Positions 1 to 8,684 are shown, counted from the first letter of the stretch. The stretch: 61,811 nt of DNA from Pseudomonas sp. (GCF_030147005.1 NZ_JASLAW010000141.1:1-61811); one strand, 5' to 3'. Translations and numbers: made by a program. Notes: a model not told the origin generated them from the sequence alone.

Positions 1-119
1 AAACACCGCTACGGGGGCGTGGGAGCTTGCTCCCGCTGGAGGGCGTAGCGCTCCCCTGTATTCTGGAGCCGCTGCGTAGCCCAGCGGGAGCAAGCTCCCT
101 CGCCACGGTAGCGGTGTTT
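1..119. repeat. REPIN (inverted REP pair)
   Basis: Two REP-like arms face each other (GTGGGAGCTTGCTCCCGC near 19-36 and GCGGGAGCAAGCTCCCTCGC near 84-103). They are enclosed by a second perfect inverted repeat, AAACACCGCTAC at 1-12 and GTAGCGGTGTTT at 108-119. The element lies just 3' of the HU-like gene. The same REP family recurs at about 2.3, 19.7, 21.0, 30.7 and 51.9 kb, which fits non-autonomous REPINs dispersed by RAYT transposases. No RAYT gene is present here. Confidence 0.85.
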
Positions 120-141
120 GATAACAAAAAACGCAGGCAAC

Positions 142-181
142 AAAAAACCGTGCCCGGATCGCTCCGGAGCACGGTTTTTTT
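142..181 (-). terminator. Rho-independent terminator of the HU-like gene
   Basis: A 12-bp perfect stem (AAAAAACCGTGC at 142-153, GCACGGTTTTTT at 169-180) encloses a GC-rich loop. It has a T-run on either strand, so it can work in both directions. It begins 8 bases after the stop codon of the HU-like gene on the minus strand. Confidence 0.85.
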
Positions 182-189
182 AACGCGTC

Positions 190-471
190 TTACTTATTAA
201 CAGCGTCGGTCAGGCCTTTGGCCACAACCAGCTTGATAACTTTCTTGGCAGCGATTTCGATGGCAGCGCCAGTCGAAGGGTTACGGCCGGTACGGGCAGG
301 ACGCTCGGTCACTTTCAGTTTGCCGATACCTGGCAGAGTGATTTCGCCGCCGTTTTCCAGCTGATCGGCAACGATCTGGCCCAGTTGGTCCAGAGCTGCG
401 CGCGCGGTGGTTTTTGGCGCGTCGATAGCTTCAGCGATATCAGCGATCAGTTGGTCTTTAGTCAAAGCCAT
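190..471 (-). CDS. hupN: HU-family nucleoid DNA-binding protein
   Basis: A 93-residue basic protein of the HU/IHF family, which binds and bends DNA as a dimer in the nucleoid. The N-terminal helices and the arm signature (GIGKLKVTERPARTGRNP, about residues 48-65) are typical. A GGGAAGGA Shine-Dalgarno sequence lies just upstream of the ATG. The divergent neighbour is another nucleoid protein, NdpA. From memory, pseudomonads carry several HU paralogues and the copy beside ndpA is HupN in P. putida, so the family call is firm and the symbol is an inference from context. A strong terminator follows the gene. Confidence 0.88.
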   Translation of the reverse strand: MALTKDQLIADIAEAIDAPKTTARAALDQLGQIVADQLENGGEITLPGIGKLKVTERPARTGRNPSTGAAIEIAAKKVIKLVVAKGLTDAVNK

Positions 472-866
472 TGTGGTGTTCCTTCCCTATCAAATTCATA
501 TGGATTGCAGAGTGCAGTGTCAGCCGTCGAGCCCGACCGTCTTGGCCTGGCGCCCCGGCTATAACCTCGGAGGACGGGGTTATAGATGCTTGAAACAGGG
601 ATTGGTTCGACCTGACAAATGCTGAATGCACGCTTAACGCCGAGACTTGGCGTAAGACCGGGCAAAACTAGCACAGCGACGGGGAAATATCCGCCTCAAC
701 ATACCCATTTGGTCAGCTTTATCGCTCTAAACCGTGAAAAAAAGGCATATGCCCGGTCGGAGCACGTCCAAAACGCCCTTCCGGGCGCGTCTTGACCAAC
801 GGGTGCGGTACACTGGGCAACTTTTTGGGGAGGCTCATCGCTCCCCTTCAACCAGCCGAGAAGCCT
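472..866. other. Divergent intergenic region between the HU-like gene and ndpA, with a perfect dyad
   Basis: About 395 bases without a gene. It holds the divergent promoters of the two nucleoid-protein genes. At 559-585 there is a perfect inverted repeat, CTATAACC / GGTTATAG, around an 11-base loop, and both arms contain TATAA-like cores. A less perfect dyad (CTTAACGCC / GGCGTAAG) lies near 633-656. Short open frames here have no ribosome-binding site or recognisable product. Confidence 0.5.
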
Positions 867-1871
867 ATGCCGATCCGTCATTGCATCGTCCACCTGATCG
901 ACAAAAAACCCGACGGCACACCCGCAGTTCTGCATGCCCGTGATTCGGAGCTGTCCGAATCCGCCGCCATCGAGAACATGCTTGCCGACCTCAACGAGAG
1001 CTACAACGCCAAACAAGGCAAGGCCTGGGGTTTCTTCCATGCCGAGTCCGGCGCGCACCCGTTCAGCGGCTGGTTGAAGGAATACGTTGAAGGTGGCCAG
1101 GATTTCACTGCTTTCAGCCGTACGGCCGTGGAGCATCTGCAGAAGCTGATGGAAGAGTCCAACCTGTCGACCGGCGGCCACGTGCTGTTCGCCCACTACC
1201 AGCAGGGCATGACCGACTACCTGGCTATCGCGCTGCTGCACCACAGCGAAGGCGTGGCGGTGACCGATGAGCTGGACGTGACCCCATCGCGCCATCTGGA
1301 TCTGGGCCAACTGCACCTGGCAGCGCGGATCAACGTTTCCGAGTGGCAGAACAACAAGCAGTCCAAACAGTACATCTCGTTTATCAAGGGCAAGAACGGC
1401 AAGAAGGTCTCGGAATACTTCCGCGACTTTATCGGCTGCCAGGAAGGCATCGACGGCCCGGGCGAAACCCGCACGCTGCTCAAGGCGTTCAGCGACTTCG
1501 TTGAAAGCGAAGACCTGCCGGACGAATCGGCCCGCGAGAAAACCAAGACCCTGGTGGACTACGCCAGCAGCCAGGCCAAGCTCGGCGAACCGATGGGCCT
1601 TGAAGAACTGTCCGGTTTGATTGATGAAGACCGGCCTAAAGCGTTCTACGACCACATTCGCAACAAGGACTACGGCCTGTCGCCGGAGATTCCCGCCGAC
1701 AAACGCACCCTCAACCAGTTCCGCCGCTTCACTGGCCGCGCCGAAGGCTTGTCCATCAGCTTTGAGGCGCACCTGCTGGGCGACAAGATCGAATATGACG
1801 AAGCTGCCGGCACCTTGATCATCAAGGGCCTGCCGACCCAACTGACCGACCAGCTCAAGCGCCGTAACTGA
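867..1871 (+). CDS. ndpA: Nucleoid-associated protein NdpA/YejK
   Basis: A 334-residue member of the 37-kDa nucleoid-associated protein family (YejK/NdpA), a DNA-associated protein found in many gammaproteobacteria. The N-terminus MPIRHCIVHLIDKKPDG and the internal HVLFAHYQQG and GPGETRTLLKAF stretches fit the family. The frame is open upstream to 792, but the family-like N-terminus begins at the ATG at 867. The stop codon overlaps the next gene (TGATG), so the glutaredoxin gene is probably translationally coupled. The gene is divergent from the HU-like gene, so two nucleoid proteins sit side by side. Confidence 0.92.
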   Translation: MPIRHCIVHLIDKKPDGTPAVLHARDSELSESAAIENMLADLNESYNAKQGKAWGFFHAESGAHPFSGWLKEYVEGGQDFTAFSRTAVEHLQKLMEESNLSTGGHVLFAHYQQGMTDYLAIALLHHSEGVAVTDELDVTPSRHLDLGQLHLAARINVSEWQNNKQSKQYISFIKGKNGKKVSEYFRDFIGCQEGIDGPGETRTLLKAFSDFVESEDLPDESAREKTKTLVDYASSQAKLGEPMGLEELSGLIDEDRPKAFYDHIRNKDYGLSPEIPADKRTLNQFRRFTGRAEGLSISFEAHLLGDKIEYDEAAGTLIIKGLPTQLTDQLKRRN

Positions 1872-2221
1872 TGCTCGGCGGGGTCTTCAAGAAAGTCCTG
1901 CTGGTGTTGCTGGTGGTGGTGGTAATTCAGAACTGGGGCAAGATCGAACGGCTGTTCAACCCCTCGCAGGTAGTGTCGGAGCAGGTCCGCGCCTCAGCGC
2001 GCGTGGTGCTCTACGCCACCGAGTGGTGCGGCTACTGCAAGCAGACGCGACGCTTTCTGGATCAGAAGGGTATTCCTTACCAAGCCTTCGACATCGAGAA
2101 GGATGCCCAGGCGCGCAAGGCGTATGAAGGGTTGGGCGGGGGCGGGATTCCGTTTGTGGACGTCAATGGCACGTTGATTCGCGACTACAACCCGGATGCG
2201 ATCATGGCGGCCTTGAAATAA
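1871..2221 (+). CDS. Membrane-anchored glutaredoxin-like protein
   Basis: 116 residues. An N-terminal hydrophobic segment (about residues 6-20) acts as an uncleaved anchor or signal, followed by a glutaredoxin/thioredoxin-fold domain. The redox motif is Cys53-Gly-Tyr-Cys56, preceded by YATEW. The cis-proline loop (GGIPFVDVNG) has Pro94. The likely role is thiol-disulfide exchange at the membrane; no substrate can be read from the sequence. It overlaps the ndpA stop codon by one base, so the two are probably co-expressed. A REPIN follows. Confidence 0.85.
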   Translation: MLGGVFKKVLLVLLVVVVIQNWGKIERLFNPSQVVSEQVRASARVVLYATEWCGYCKQTRRFLDQKGIPYQAFDIEKDAQARKAYEGLGGGGIPFVDVNGTLIRDYNPDAIMAALK

Positions 2222-2310
2222 CCCGATCTCCTGCATGCAGCGGGTCAAATGTGGGGCGGGCTAGCCCTGCTGCGGCCTAGTCAATGGAAGATGCAGGTAC
2301 TGCGTAAACC

Positions 2311-2414
2311 TGTGGCGAGGGAGCTTGCTCCCGCTGGGGCGCGAAGCGGCCCTGGGCTTCGTTTAAAGAATGGGACTGCTACGCAGTCCAACGGGAGCAA
2401 GCTCCCTCGCCACA
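2311..2414. repeat. REPIN (inverted REP pair)
   Basis: TGTGGCGAGGGAGCTTGCTC at 2311-2330 is matched by an inverted copy, GGGAGCAAGCTCCCTCGCCA, ending at 2414. Between them is a diverged, partly self-complementary spacer. It fills the gap between the convergent glutaredoxin and TonB-receptor genes. Confidence 0.9.
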
Positions 2415-2469
2415 GTAAAGCGCTTATTCTTGACTGATCAAGCTCCCTCCCAACCAGGTTGCGGGGGCC

Positions 2470-4710
2470 TTAGAAGTTGGCTTCCAGCGACACCATCGCC
2501 GTGCGCTCTTCCCCCACGTTGTAATACGCCGTACTCGGTGCCAGCCCGTTGACCGGGGCCGAGTTGAACGCCACGGTACGCGCCGAGCTCAAGTACTCCT
2601 TGTCGAACACGTTAAGCATCGAAAACCGCAACGCGGCCGACTTGATGACCTTTTTGTCCACCGGCAAATAAATACCCGCGTTCAGGTCGAACACCGTGCG
2701 GCCCTCGATCTTTTCCTTGTTGGTCAAATCGCCATAGAAGCTGCCAACATACTTGCCCGCGATATTTCCGTAGAACCGCGAGTCGTCATACCCGAACACC
2801 AGGTTGAACATGTTTTCCGGCACATTGGCCAATTGCTTGCCCGCCGTCGGCAACAACACATTCCTGTTGAGCAAATCGTCTTTCTGTTCGGACTGGGTGT
2901 AGGTATAGGACGCGTAGTAATTGAAGTTGTTGGGCAACAAACCACTCCACTCAAGTTCCAGGCCTTTGTTATCCACACCGCCGACGTTGAGCACCATGTA
3001 GTCACCGCTGGCGTCGGTGGTCGACACTTGGCGATCCTTGAAGCTGATGTAGAACAGCGTCGCGCTCAACGCCATGTCGTCTTCGGTGTAGCGCCAGCCC
3101 AGTTCCTGGTTCCAGCTCAGCTCGGACTTGAGGCTGACGGAATCGCCTTTGTTGTACAGCACGTAGTTCGGCGGCGTGCGCATGTTGCGGGTGACGTTGT
3201 AGAACGCCTGGTTGCTCTCGTCCACCTGGTATTTGGCGCTGAAGTTCGGCAGGAACTGGTGATAGCGGGTGTTACGTTGCTCCGGCTGGTCGTACAGGCT
3301 GCCGAGGTTATTACCGTCACGCTCGACATACTGGTACGCCACACCGCCGACAAAACTCAGGTCCGGCGTGGCTTGCCAGTTGTCCTGAACCCAGAGTTTC
3401 TGTGCCGGGGTCACGGTGTAGTAGTGGCGACCTTGTACGGTCTTGCCGTTTTTATCGACCACCTGAGCACCGTCGTTGTAGTCGCCCCACACATCATCGG
3501 GCGCGCCTTCACCGTTGATCCCGATAAATGGCTGGGTCTGGCGCTGGCGTGCGCGTTCATACCAGTAGCCGTAGTCCAGGCTGTGTTCCTCGTTGATGTC
3601 CCACTTCATCTTGGCCGTGAAGCCAGGGCGCCAGGTTTCGGTCCATGAGGGGCGGTAATAATTGGCCGATTGCAGGTTGCCCAGGTCGTAATTACCGGCC
3701 TTGTCGGAACCCGGCCCCAGGTTCGAGGCGGTCTGGCCGCTGAAGCTGCCACCGTTGGCCCAGTAATAATACGGCGTGAGCGTCAGCGACAAATTGTCTT
3801 GCAACTGCCAGCGCTGGGTCAGCGTGGCGTTGACGCTTTCGAACGGGTTGCGGTTGAGCTTGTAGGACGCCGACAGTAATCCTGCCTTGTATATCGGCGT
3901 TTGCGCGTAGTCCTTGCGTCGTCCTTCGGTGTCGAACTGTGCTTTGCTCAGGCTGTTGTAGTTGTAGTTTTCCTGTTGGTTGTACTTGACGGTGGCCAGG
4001 GTGGAGTTGCCGTTGCCATCTTCGTACAGGCTGCTCCACTCAACTTTATCGCTGCGCAGGGTGCCCTTGCCGCGCCACTTGTCGCCTTCCAGGTGAGACG
4101 CCGAGACCCAGGTCTTGAAGCCACCGAAATCACCGGTATTGACGCGCACGAAGGTCTTGCGCAAGGCATTGGAACCGACGATCTGTTTGGCGAACACCCC
4201 GGCGTCCCTGGCCGGCCGAATCGTGATCATGCCGATGTTGCCGCCGCTGGAGCCGATGTGCGGGCCATCCGCCTCGGAGGAACCTTGAGTGGCAAACACT
4301 TCAGCGAGGTTTTCCGGATCGCCCATCTGATTGGAGTAAACGCTGTAGTTGCCCGAATCGTTGATCGGTACGCCGTCGACAGACACACCCACCTGATCAG
4401 AGCTCATGCCGCGCATGGTGAAGGTGGTACCGCTGGTGCCGCTGGCGTCGTCGCTGGAGACGTTGATACCCGGCGTGTATTTGAGCTTGTCGATGGCGTT
4501 GGCGGTCGCCGACATCTCGTCCATGGCTTCCTTGGTCACCGTCGACCGTGCCTTGGCGCTTTCCTCGCGGATCATGTGGCCGTTGCCCAGGGTTTGCTTG
4601 CCGGCGACATTCACAGAACCGACATCCTGGGAATCGTCCGCCAGAATCAGCGGCGCAAAACCGCCCAGGCCCGAGGCCAGGAGCAGGGCATAAAGTTTGT
4701 TGTAGTTCAC
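2470..4710 (-). CDS. TonB-dependent outer-membrane receptor, substrate unknown
   Basis: 746 residues from the preferred GTG start at 4710, which has AAGGGA seven bases upstream. An in-frame ATG at 4731 lacks a good ribosome-binding site. After the signal peptide (to about ..APLILA), the plug domain follows directly (FTMRGMSSDQVGVSVDGVPI), then a long beta-barrel ending in aromatic Phe (VSLEANF). There is no N-terminal STN signalling domain, although the gene ends an operon with its own ECF sigma/FecR pair. The operon also encodes PepSY, DUF3325 and DUF3649 membrane proteins of the kind found in iron-uptake loci. Uptake of an iron chelate or haem-like compound is an inference; the ligand cannot be named. 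Confidence 0.88.
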   Translation of the reverse strand: MNYNKLYALLLASGLGGFAPLILADDSQDVGSVNVAGKQTLGNGHMIREESAKARSTVTKEAMDEMSATANAIDKLKYTPGINVSSDDASGTSGTTFTMRGMSSDQVGVSVDGVPINDSGNYSVYSNQMGDPENLAEVFATQGSSEADGPHIGSSGGNIGMITIRPARDAGVFAKQIVGSNALRKTFVRVNTGDFGGFKTWVSASHLEGDKWRGKGTLRSDKVEWSSLYEDGNGNSTLATVKYNQQENYNYNSLSKAQFDTEGRRKDYAQTPIYKAGLLSASYKLNRNPFESVNATLTQRWQLQDNLSLTLTPYYYWANGGSFSGQTASNLGPGSDKAGNYDLGNLQSANYYRPSWTETWRPGFTAKMKWDINEEHSLDYGYWYERARQRQTQPFIGINGEGAPDDVWGDYNDGAQVVDKNGKTVQGRHYYTVTPAQKLWVQDNWQATPDLSFVGGVAYQYVERDGNNLGSLYDQPEQRNTRYHQFLPNFSAKYQVDESNQAFYNVTRNMRTPPNYVLYNKGDSVSLKSELSWNQELGWRYTEDDMALSATLFYISFKDRQVSTTDASGDYMVLNVGGVDNKGLELEWSGLLPNNFNYYASYTYTQSEQKDDLLNRNVLLPTAGKQLANVPENMFNLVFGYDDSRFYGNIAGKYVGSFYGDLTNKEKIEGRTVFDLNAGIYLPVDKKVIKSAALRFSMLNVFDKEYLSSARTVAFNSAPVNGLAPSTAYYNVGEERTAMVSLEANF

Positions 4711-4868
4711 GTGTAGATCCCTTACTGACATTGCTCTGTTGAACGGGCAGATGTAGGTAGCTTCCTGACCGCTTGCTCAGGAACCCAAGGATGATCCACG
4801 GCACGTGTAACCGTTTAGTGACAGGTTTTGGCAAATGAGATGAAGGTTCGGTGAACGGCGATGCGGGC

Positions 4869-5846
4869 TTAGCGCAACACAATCATCCGGCCCGGCAGCC
4901 TGTACTGTTCAAAACCAAGCACCGCTTGCAGGGCACTCAACACGGCCACAGGGTCCTTGCTGGGAAAGCTGCCGCTGACGCGTTTGGCGCCCATTTCGTC
5001 ATTGAGCAAGAGAATGCGGCCGGGGTAGTAGCGGGCCAAATCCTCAATCACCTCGGCCAACGGCGCCTTGTAGTAATTGAGCCACCCATCGCGCCAGGCC
5101 AGGCGTGATTCGCTGTCTACCGAATGCAGCGGCTCGGCCACACCGTCGGCGTAGGCCACTTGCTGGCCTGCCGTCAGAATTTGCTGAGGCCCCTGTTTGG
5201 ATGGCGTCACTCCGACCCGGCCGGACAATACGGTCACCTGTGCCCCCGCCGGTTGCAGTCGCACTTCGAACTGTGTGCCCAGCACCTGCGCTTCTCCGCT
5301 GCCCGCTTCGACCACAAAGGGTTGGACGGTGTGGACAACGCGGAAAAAACCGGCGCCTCGACGCAACTGGATATGTCGCTCGCCGTGGCTGAAGTCCACC
5401 GCGATGGCGCTGTCGGCGTCGAGGGTGACATGGGACTGATCGGCCAGGATGACGGTCCTCACCTCCCCTGGCGCCGTCACGTAATCGGCGCCCAGGTCAT
5501 CGAGCCAGCGCGACGGCTGCCAACCGGCGCCCATCGAGACCATCACCAACAAACAGGCCGCCATGGCCAACGCGCCGCGCCAATGCACCCTGCGCGGGCG
5601 CCTGGACCGACTCATCGCATCGAGATAGCCCTGCAAGGCCTGCGCGTCTTCGTGGGCCAAGGTGCGTGCCGGCACTTCACTCAACTCCCACAGCACCTGG
5701 GCCTGGGAGTAGGCCTGGACATGGGCGGGGTCGGCCCGCAGCCATTGGCTGAAGGCGGCTTGCTCGCCACCGCTGGGGTGGTCGTGCAGCAGGCTCAGCC
5801 AGGCGAGCGCGGCCTGTTCCTGGGCGGGCGTGGGCGTGACGTTCAC
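4869..5846 (-). CDS. FecR-family anti-sigma factor
   Basis: 325 residues. The order is an N-terminal cytoplasmic DUF4880-like segment (AALAWLSLLHDHPSGGEQAAFSQW), a single membrane helix near residues 90-107, a periplasmic FecR domain (YVTAPGEVRTVILADQSHVTLD), and an STN-like C-terminal tail (LAEVIEDLARYYPGRI ... FPSKDPVAVLSALQ). FecR proteins hold their ECF sigma factor and relay signals from an outer-membrane receptor. The start codon overlaps the sigma gene by four bases. It is unusual that the STN-like fold is here and absent from the partner receptor. Confidence 0.9.
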   Translation of the reverse strand: MNVTPTPAQEQAALAWLSLLHDHPSGGEQAAFSQWLRADPAHVQAYSQAQVLWELSEVPARTLAHEDAQALQGYLDAMSRSRRPRRVHWRGALAMAACLLVMVSMGAGWQPSRWLDDLGADYVTAPGEVRTVILADQSHVTLDADSAIAVDFSHGERHIQLRRGAGFFRVVHTVQPFVVEAGSGEAQVLGTQFEVRLQPAGAQVTVLSGRVGVTPSKQGPQQILTAGQQVAYADGVAEPLHSVDSESRLAWRDGWLNYYKAPLAEVIEDLARYYPGRILLLNDEMGAKRVSGSFPSKDPVAVLSALQAVLGFEQYRLPGRMIVLR

Positions 5847-6421
5847 GAAGCTTTCCCTGGCGTACGTGGCGGCGACGGTTCGCGCAGGCTCGCTTTGCAG
5901 GCTTGGAGGGCACGCATCATGTGTTTTTCCACGGCGCTTTGGGACAAGCCCATCGCCTTGGCAATCTCGGCATATTTACGACCGTGGATGCGGTTGAGCA
6001 GGAAAATCTGCCGGGTGCGCTCGGGCAAACTGCGCAATGCGGCTTCGACATGGCGCAGGTCATTGCCCGCTTCAAGGGCCGCCTGGGGTTCGCAGCTCTG
6101 GTTGTCCTGTTGCTCGGGCAACCAGCCCTCATTGCTGCGCACGCGGGCGCCTTCGCTGCGCAAATGGTCGATGGCGATATTGCCGGCGCAGCGCAGCAGG
6201 TAGGTGCTGAGTTCTTCGACCTGTACCAGCGGGCGGCGCCAAAAGCGCAGGAACAGGTCTTGCACCAGATCAGCCGCTGTTGCGCGACAACCGACACGGC
6301 GGCTGACCAGCGCCTCCATCTGCGAACGCTGGGACAGGAACACCTGCAGGAAGTGCGCGCGCCCACCGGCCGCGTCCGGGTGCGGACTGTCTTGAGGTGT
6401 CGGCGGGGGGATGACGATCAT
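5843..6421 (-). CDS. ECF sigma factor, FecI-like iron-starvation type
   Basis: 192 residues with sigma region 2 (ADLVQDLFLRFWRRP, AGNIAIDHLRSE) and region 4 (LPERTRQIFLLNRIHGRKYAEIAKAMGLSQSAVEKHM). Expected to direct RNA polymerase to the receptor gene downstream. The frame is open further upstream, but the ATG at 6421 is chosen because it follows the DUF3325 stop by two bases and gives the normal ECF length. It overlaps the FecR gene. It differs clearly from the FecI at 8801 and is a second, separate signalling set. Confidence 0.88.
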   Translation of the reverse strand: MIVIPPPTPQDSPHPDAAGGRAHFLQVFLSQRSQMEALVSRRVGCRATAADLVQDLFLRFWRRPLVQVEELSTYLLRCAGNIAIDHLRSEGARVRSNEGWLPEQQDNQSCEPQAALEAGNDLRHVEAALRSLPERTRQIFLLNRIHGRKYAEIAKAMGLSQSAVEKHMMRALQACKASLREPSPPRTPGKAS

Positions 6422-6423
6422 GC

Positions 6424-6756
6424 TCAACTTAAGAACAGGCCGAACGCCGCTACAGGGCTGGCCAGCAGACCGACGCCCGCCAGCATCAAGGCCAGCCTTG
6501 GCCGGTACGGCAACAGCAACACCAGCAGCAAGGCGCTGAGCATCAACACCGCGCACCACTCCACCAAGCCCTGGCCCCACCCCGCGACGGTCACCGCCGG
6601 CCAGATCGCCAACGTCAGCAGCGACCCGCCCGCCGCACGTAACCCCAGACGCCGTGCAGGCGAAGGTTTGCTGCGCAGCAGCTCGCCGTGATGGCGGTCA
6701 GTGGCCAGGCACAGCGCAGTAAACCCGGCGTAGCACATCAGCAGAGCAAGCAGCAT
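6424..6756 (-). CDS. DUF3325 family small membrane protein
   Basis: 110 residues with about three hydrophobic segments. The N-terminus MLLALLMCYAGFTALCLATD and the DRHH motif match the DUF3325 family, found beside PepSY and TonB-receptor genes in iron-uptake operons. No biochemical function is established that I know of. It abuts the PepSY gene with no gap, and its stop is two bases before the sigma-factor start, so it is an internal operon member. Confidence 0.78.
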   Translation of the reverse strand: MLLALLMCYAGFTALCLATDRHHGELLRSKPSPARRLGLRAAGGSLLTLAIWPAVTVAGWGQGLVEWCAVLMLSALLLVLLLPYRPRLALMLAGVGLLASPVAAFGLFLS

Positions 6757-8331
6757 TCAGTTCGCCTCCTGCTTGAACGTCAATGCGCTTGCGCGTTCGG
6801 CCTTGGGTTGCGGCGCCGTGTGGTGATGCATCTTCCACGCCGCCCAGCCGAGAAACAACCCGCTGGCCAGGCACGTCAGGTCGAAACCAGCCATGGCCCA
6901 GTCACCGCTCATCAGCGAAGCACCCAAGTGATACGGCGTGGTCAGGGCGTTAAGCAGTGGGATGGCGGCAAACAGCAGCGCACCCAGGCTCAACTGCTCG
7001 ACCCAGCCCTGACGACCGCGACGCAGCATGGCATGCACCAGGCTCAGCCCCCAGGCGATAAAGAAGCTTTGCACTTCCCAGCCGGAACGCTCGGCCACGC
7101 TCACCGGCAACAATCGGTTGGCCCAGAAAAACGCCGCGATGGCGATCATCAGCCCCGACATGCTGGCGATGTTCAACACCTCCACCAGCCGCAGTTCAAA
7201 AGGCATCACGCCGGTCTTGGCATGCTTGAGCTGGCGCTTGCCAAGCCACATCACCAGCCCGGTGCCGATCATCGCCGTGCCCGCCAGGCCGCAGATAAAA
7301 TACAGCCAGCGCAAAACCGGGCCGGCGAAATGGCCCATGTGCAAGCCATAGAAACTGCCGCCGATGACCGACGGCAAGGACGGCTCACCGCCGACCCGCA
7401 ACAACTGGCCCGTGGTGCCGTTGAACGAGACGGTGTTGCCGAAACCATGCACCACGCTATCGGACCCGGCGCGAAACACATTTACCGAGGCATTGACGTC
7501 ACTCGGATTATTTACCGCCAAGCGTCCGACATGCCCACCCGCCCACTGTTGCCGCGCCTGCTGGTACATCGGCCACAGCGGCTGCAACGTGCCCGGCTGG
7601 CCGAGCGCCGGCGCGTTATCGGAACTGGGGAACACTTCATTGAAGAACGCCCGGCTGTCGTCGCCATACGAGGCCACGATGGGCGCCGGCATCACCATGC
7701 TCATGAAAATCACCAAGCTGCTGTAGGTGATCATCAGGTGAAACGGCAGCACCAGCACACCCACCGCGTTATGCCCGTCCAGCCAGGAACGCTGGCCTTT
7801 GCGCGGGCGAAAGGTGAAGAAGTCCTTGAAGATTTTCTTGTGGGTGATGATGCCGGTGATCAGCGCGACAAACATCACCATCGCGGCGAGGGTCGACAGC
7901 CAGCGGCCCCAGGGGTAAGGCATCTGCAGCTGGAAGTGGAAACGGTAGAAGAATTCGCCGCCCATGCTTTCACGGGCTTGGACCGTTTGGCCGCTGACCG
8001 GGTCGAGGACTTTCTGAATGAAGTTGCCACGCTTGCCGGGGTCGACCTGGTGTTGCCACATCACCGACAGGCCGGGGTCGCGGCTGTTGGGCAAGGTAAT
8101 GAACCAACGCGCGGCCGTGGGCGCCTGTTGCTGCAGATAGTGTTGCGCCACGGCCAGGCTGCGGGCGTCGTCCAGCGGGTGGGCCTGTACTTCGGGCTGC
8201 ATCCAGTGGGTTATTTCGTCCTTGAAGTAGGCCAGTGTGCCCGTCAGGAAAATCGCGAACAGCAACCAGCCGAAGATCAACCCCGCCCAGGTGTGCAGCC
8301 ACGCCATGGCTTGGCGAAAACCCTCTTTCAT
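6757..8331 (-). CDS. PepSY-associated inner-membrane protein
   Basis: 524 residues. The N-terminus (FRQAMAWLHTWAGLIFGWLL) and later segments (GLHMGHFAGPVLRWLYFICG) fit the PepSY-associated TM-helix family, which includes iron-regulated membrane proteins thought to be ferric reductases or accessories to siderophore and haem uptake. Several histidines lie in or near membrane helices and could bind haem; that is an inference. The ATG at 8331 overlaps the DUF3649 stop by four bases, which fixes the start. The gene lies between DUF3649 and DUF3325. Confidence 0.85.
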   Translation of the reverse strand: MKEGFRQAMAWLHTWAGLIFGWLLFAIFLTGTLAYFKDEITHWMQPEVQAHPLDDARSLAVAQHYLQQQAPTAARWFITLPNSRDPGLSVMWQHQVDPGKRGNFIQKVLDPVSGQTVQARESMGGEFFYRFHFQLQMPYPWGRWLSTLAAMVMFVALITGIITHKKIFKDFFTFRPRKGQRSWLDGHNAVGVLVLPFHLMITYSSLVIFMSMVMPAPIVASYGDDSRAFFNEVFPSSDNAPALGQPGTLQPLWPMYQQARQQWAGGHVGRLAVNNPSDVNASVNVFRAGSDSVVHGFGNTVSFNGTTGQLLRVGGEPSLPSVIGGSFYGLHMGHFAGPVLRWLYFICGLAGTAMIGTGLVMWLGKRQLKHAKTGVMPFELRLVEVLNIASMSGLMIAIAAFFWANRLLPVSVAERSGWEVQSFFIAWGLSLVHAMLRRGRQGWVEQLSLGALLFAAIPLLNALTTPYHLGASLMSGDWAMAGFDLTCLASGLFLGWAAWKMHHHTAPQPKAERASALTFKQEAN

Positions 8332-8630
8332 GTGCGTACCACCCAGAATCCTATGCCCGCCAGGGTGGCGAACAGTGCGCTGGGCAGCATCACCCCGACC
8401 CACGCGCGCCACGCCGTGCGGCAGGCGAAACACCAGAGCACCGCCAGCAGGTAGAACACGAACGAACTCATCATGCCGACGATCACCGCGTCCGCACGGG
8501 AGTTGGGCAGCCACAGCGCGAGGCAGATAGCGGCCAGGGAGGCCATCAGATAACCGCCGAACACAGCCGCCAGCACGCGCGAGGTGACGGCGAGGCGATA
8601 AGAGGCAGGCAGTGAGGTTTTGCTTTTCAT
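8328..8630 (-). CDS. DUF3649 family small membrane protein, first gene of the operon
   Basis: 100 residues from the ATG at 8630 (MKSKTSLPASYR) with three hydrophobic segments. The sequence resembles DUF3649, a small protein that accompanies PepSY and DUF3325 genes in pseudomonad iron loci. It leads a six-gene minus-strand operon: DUF3649, PepSY, DUF3325, sigma, FecR, receptor. The gene just upstream of it, across an AT-rich Fur-like site, is fecI on the opposite strand. Confidence 0.78.
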   Translation of the reverse strand: MKSKTSLPASYRLAVTSRVLAAVFGGYLMASLAAICLALWLPNSRADAVIVGMMSSFVFYLLAVLWCFACRTAWRAWVGVMLPSALFATLAGIGFWVVRT

Positions 8631-8658
8631 GCGGCAGGCGCCAAGTTCATCAGCGCGC

Positions 8659-8684
8659 AATATTAATGATAAATATTCTCATAA
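8659..8684. promoter_or_regulatory. Candidate Fur box between two iron-regulated operons
   Basis: AATATTAATGATAAATAT followed by TCTCAT reads as four consecutive hexamers close to NATWAT, the repeat unit of Fur sites. It stands out as AT-rich in GC-rich DNA, 29 bases upstream of the DUF3649 start and about 120 bases upstream of fecI. The position suits iron repression of one or both divergent operons. This is a match by eye, not a scored one. Confidence 0.6.

Noticed and set aside
6688..8454. Long plus-strand open frame (588 codons) opposite the PepSY and DUF3325 genes
   Set aside because: A high-GC shadow of real minus-strand genes. It is rich in His/Gln/Arg/Pro with no domain, and the opposite genes have clear families and overlaps.
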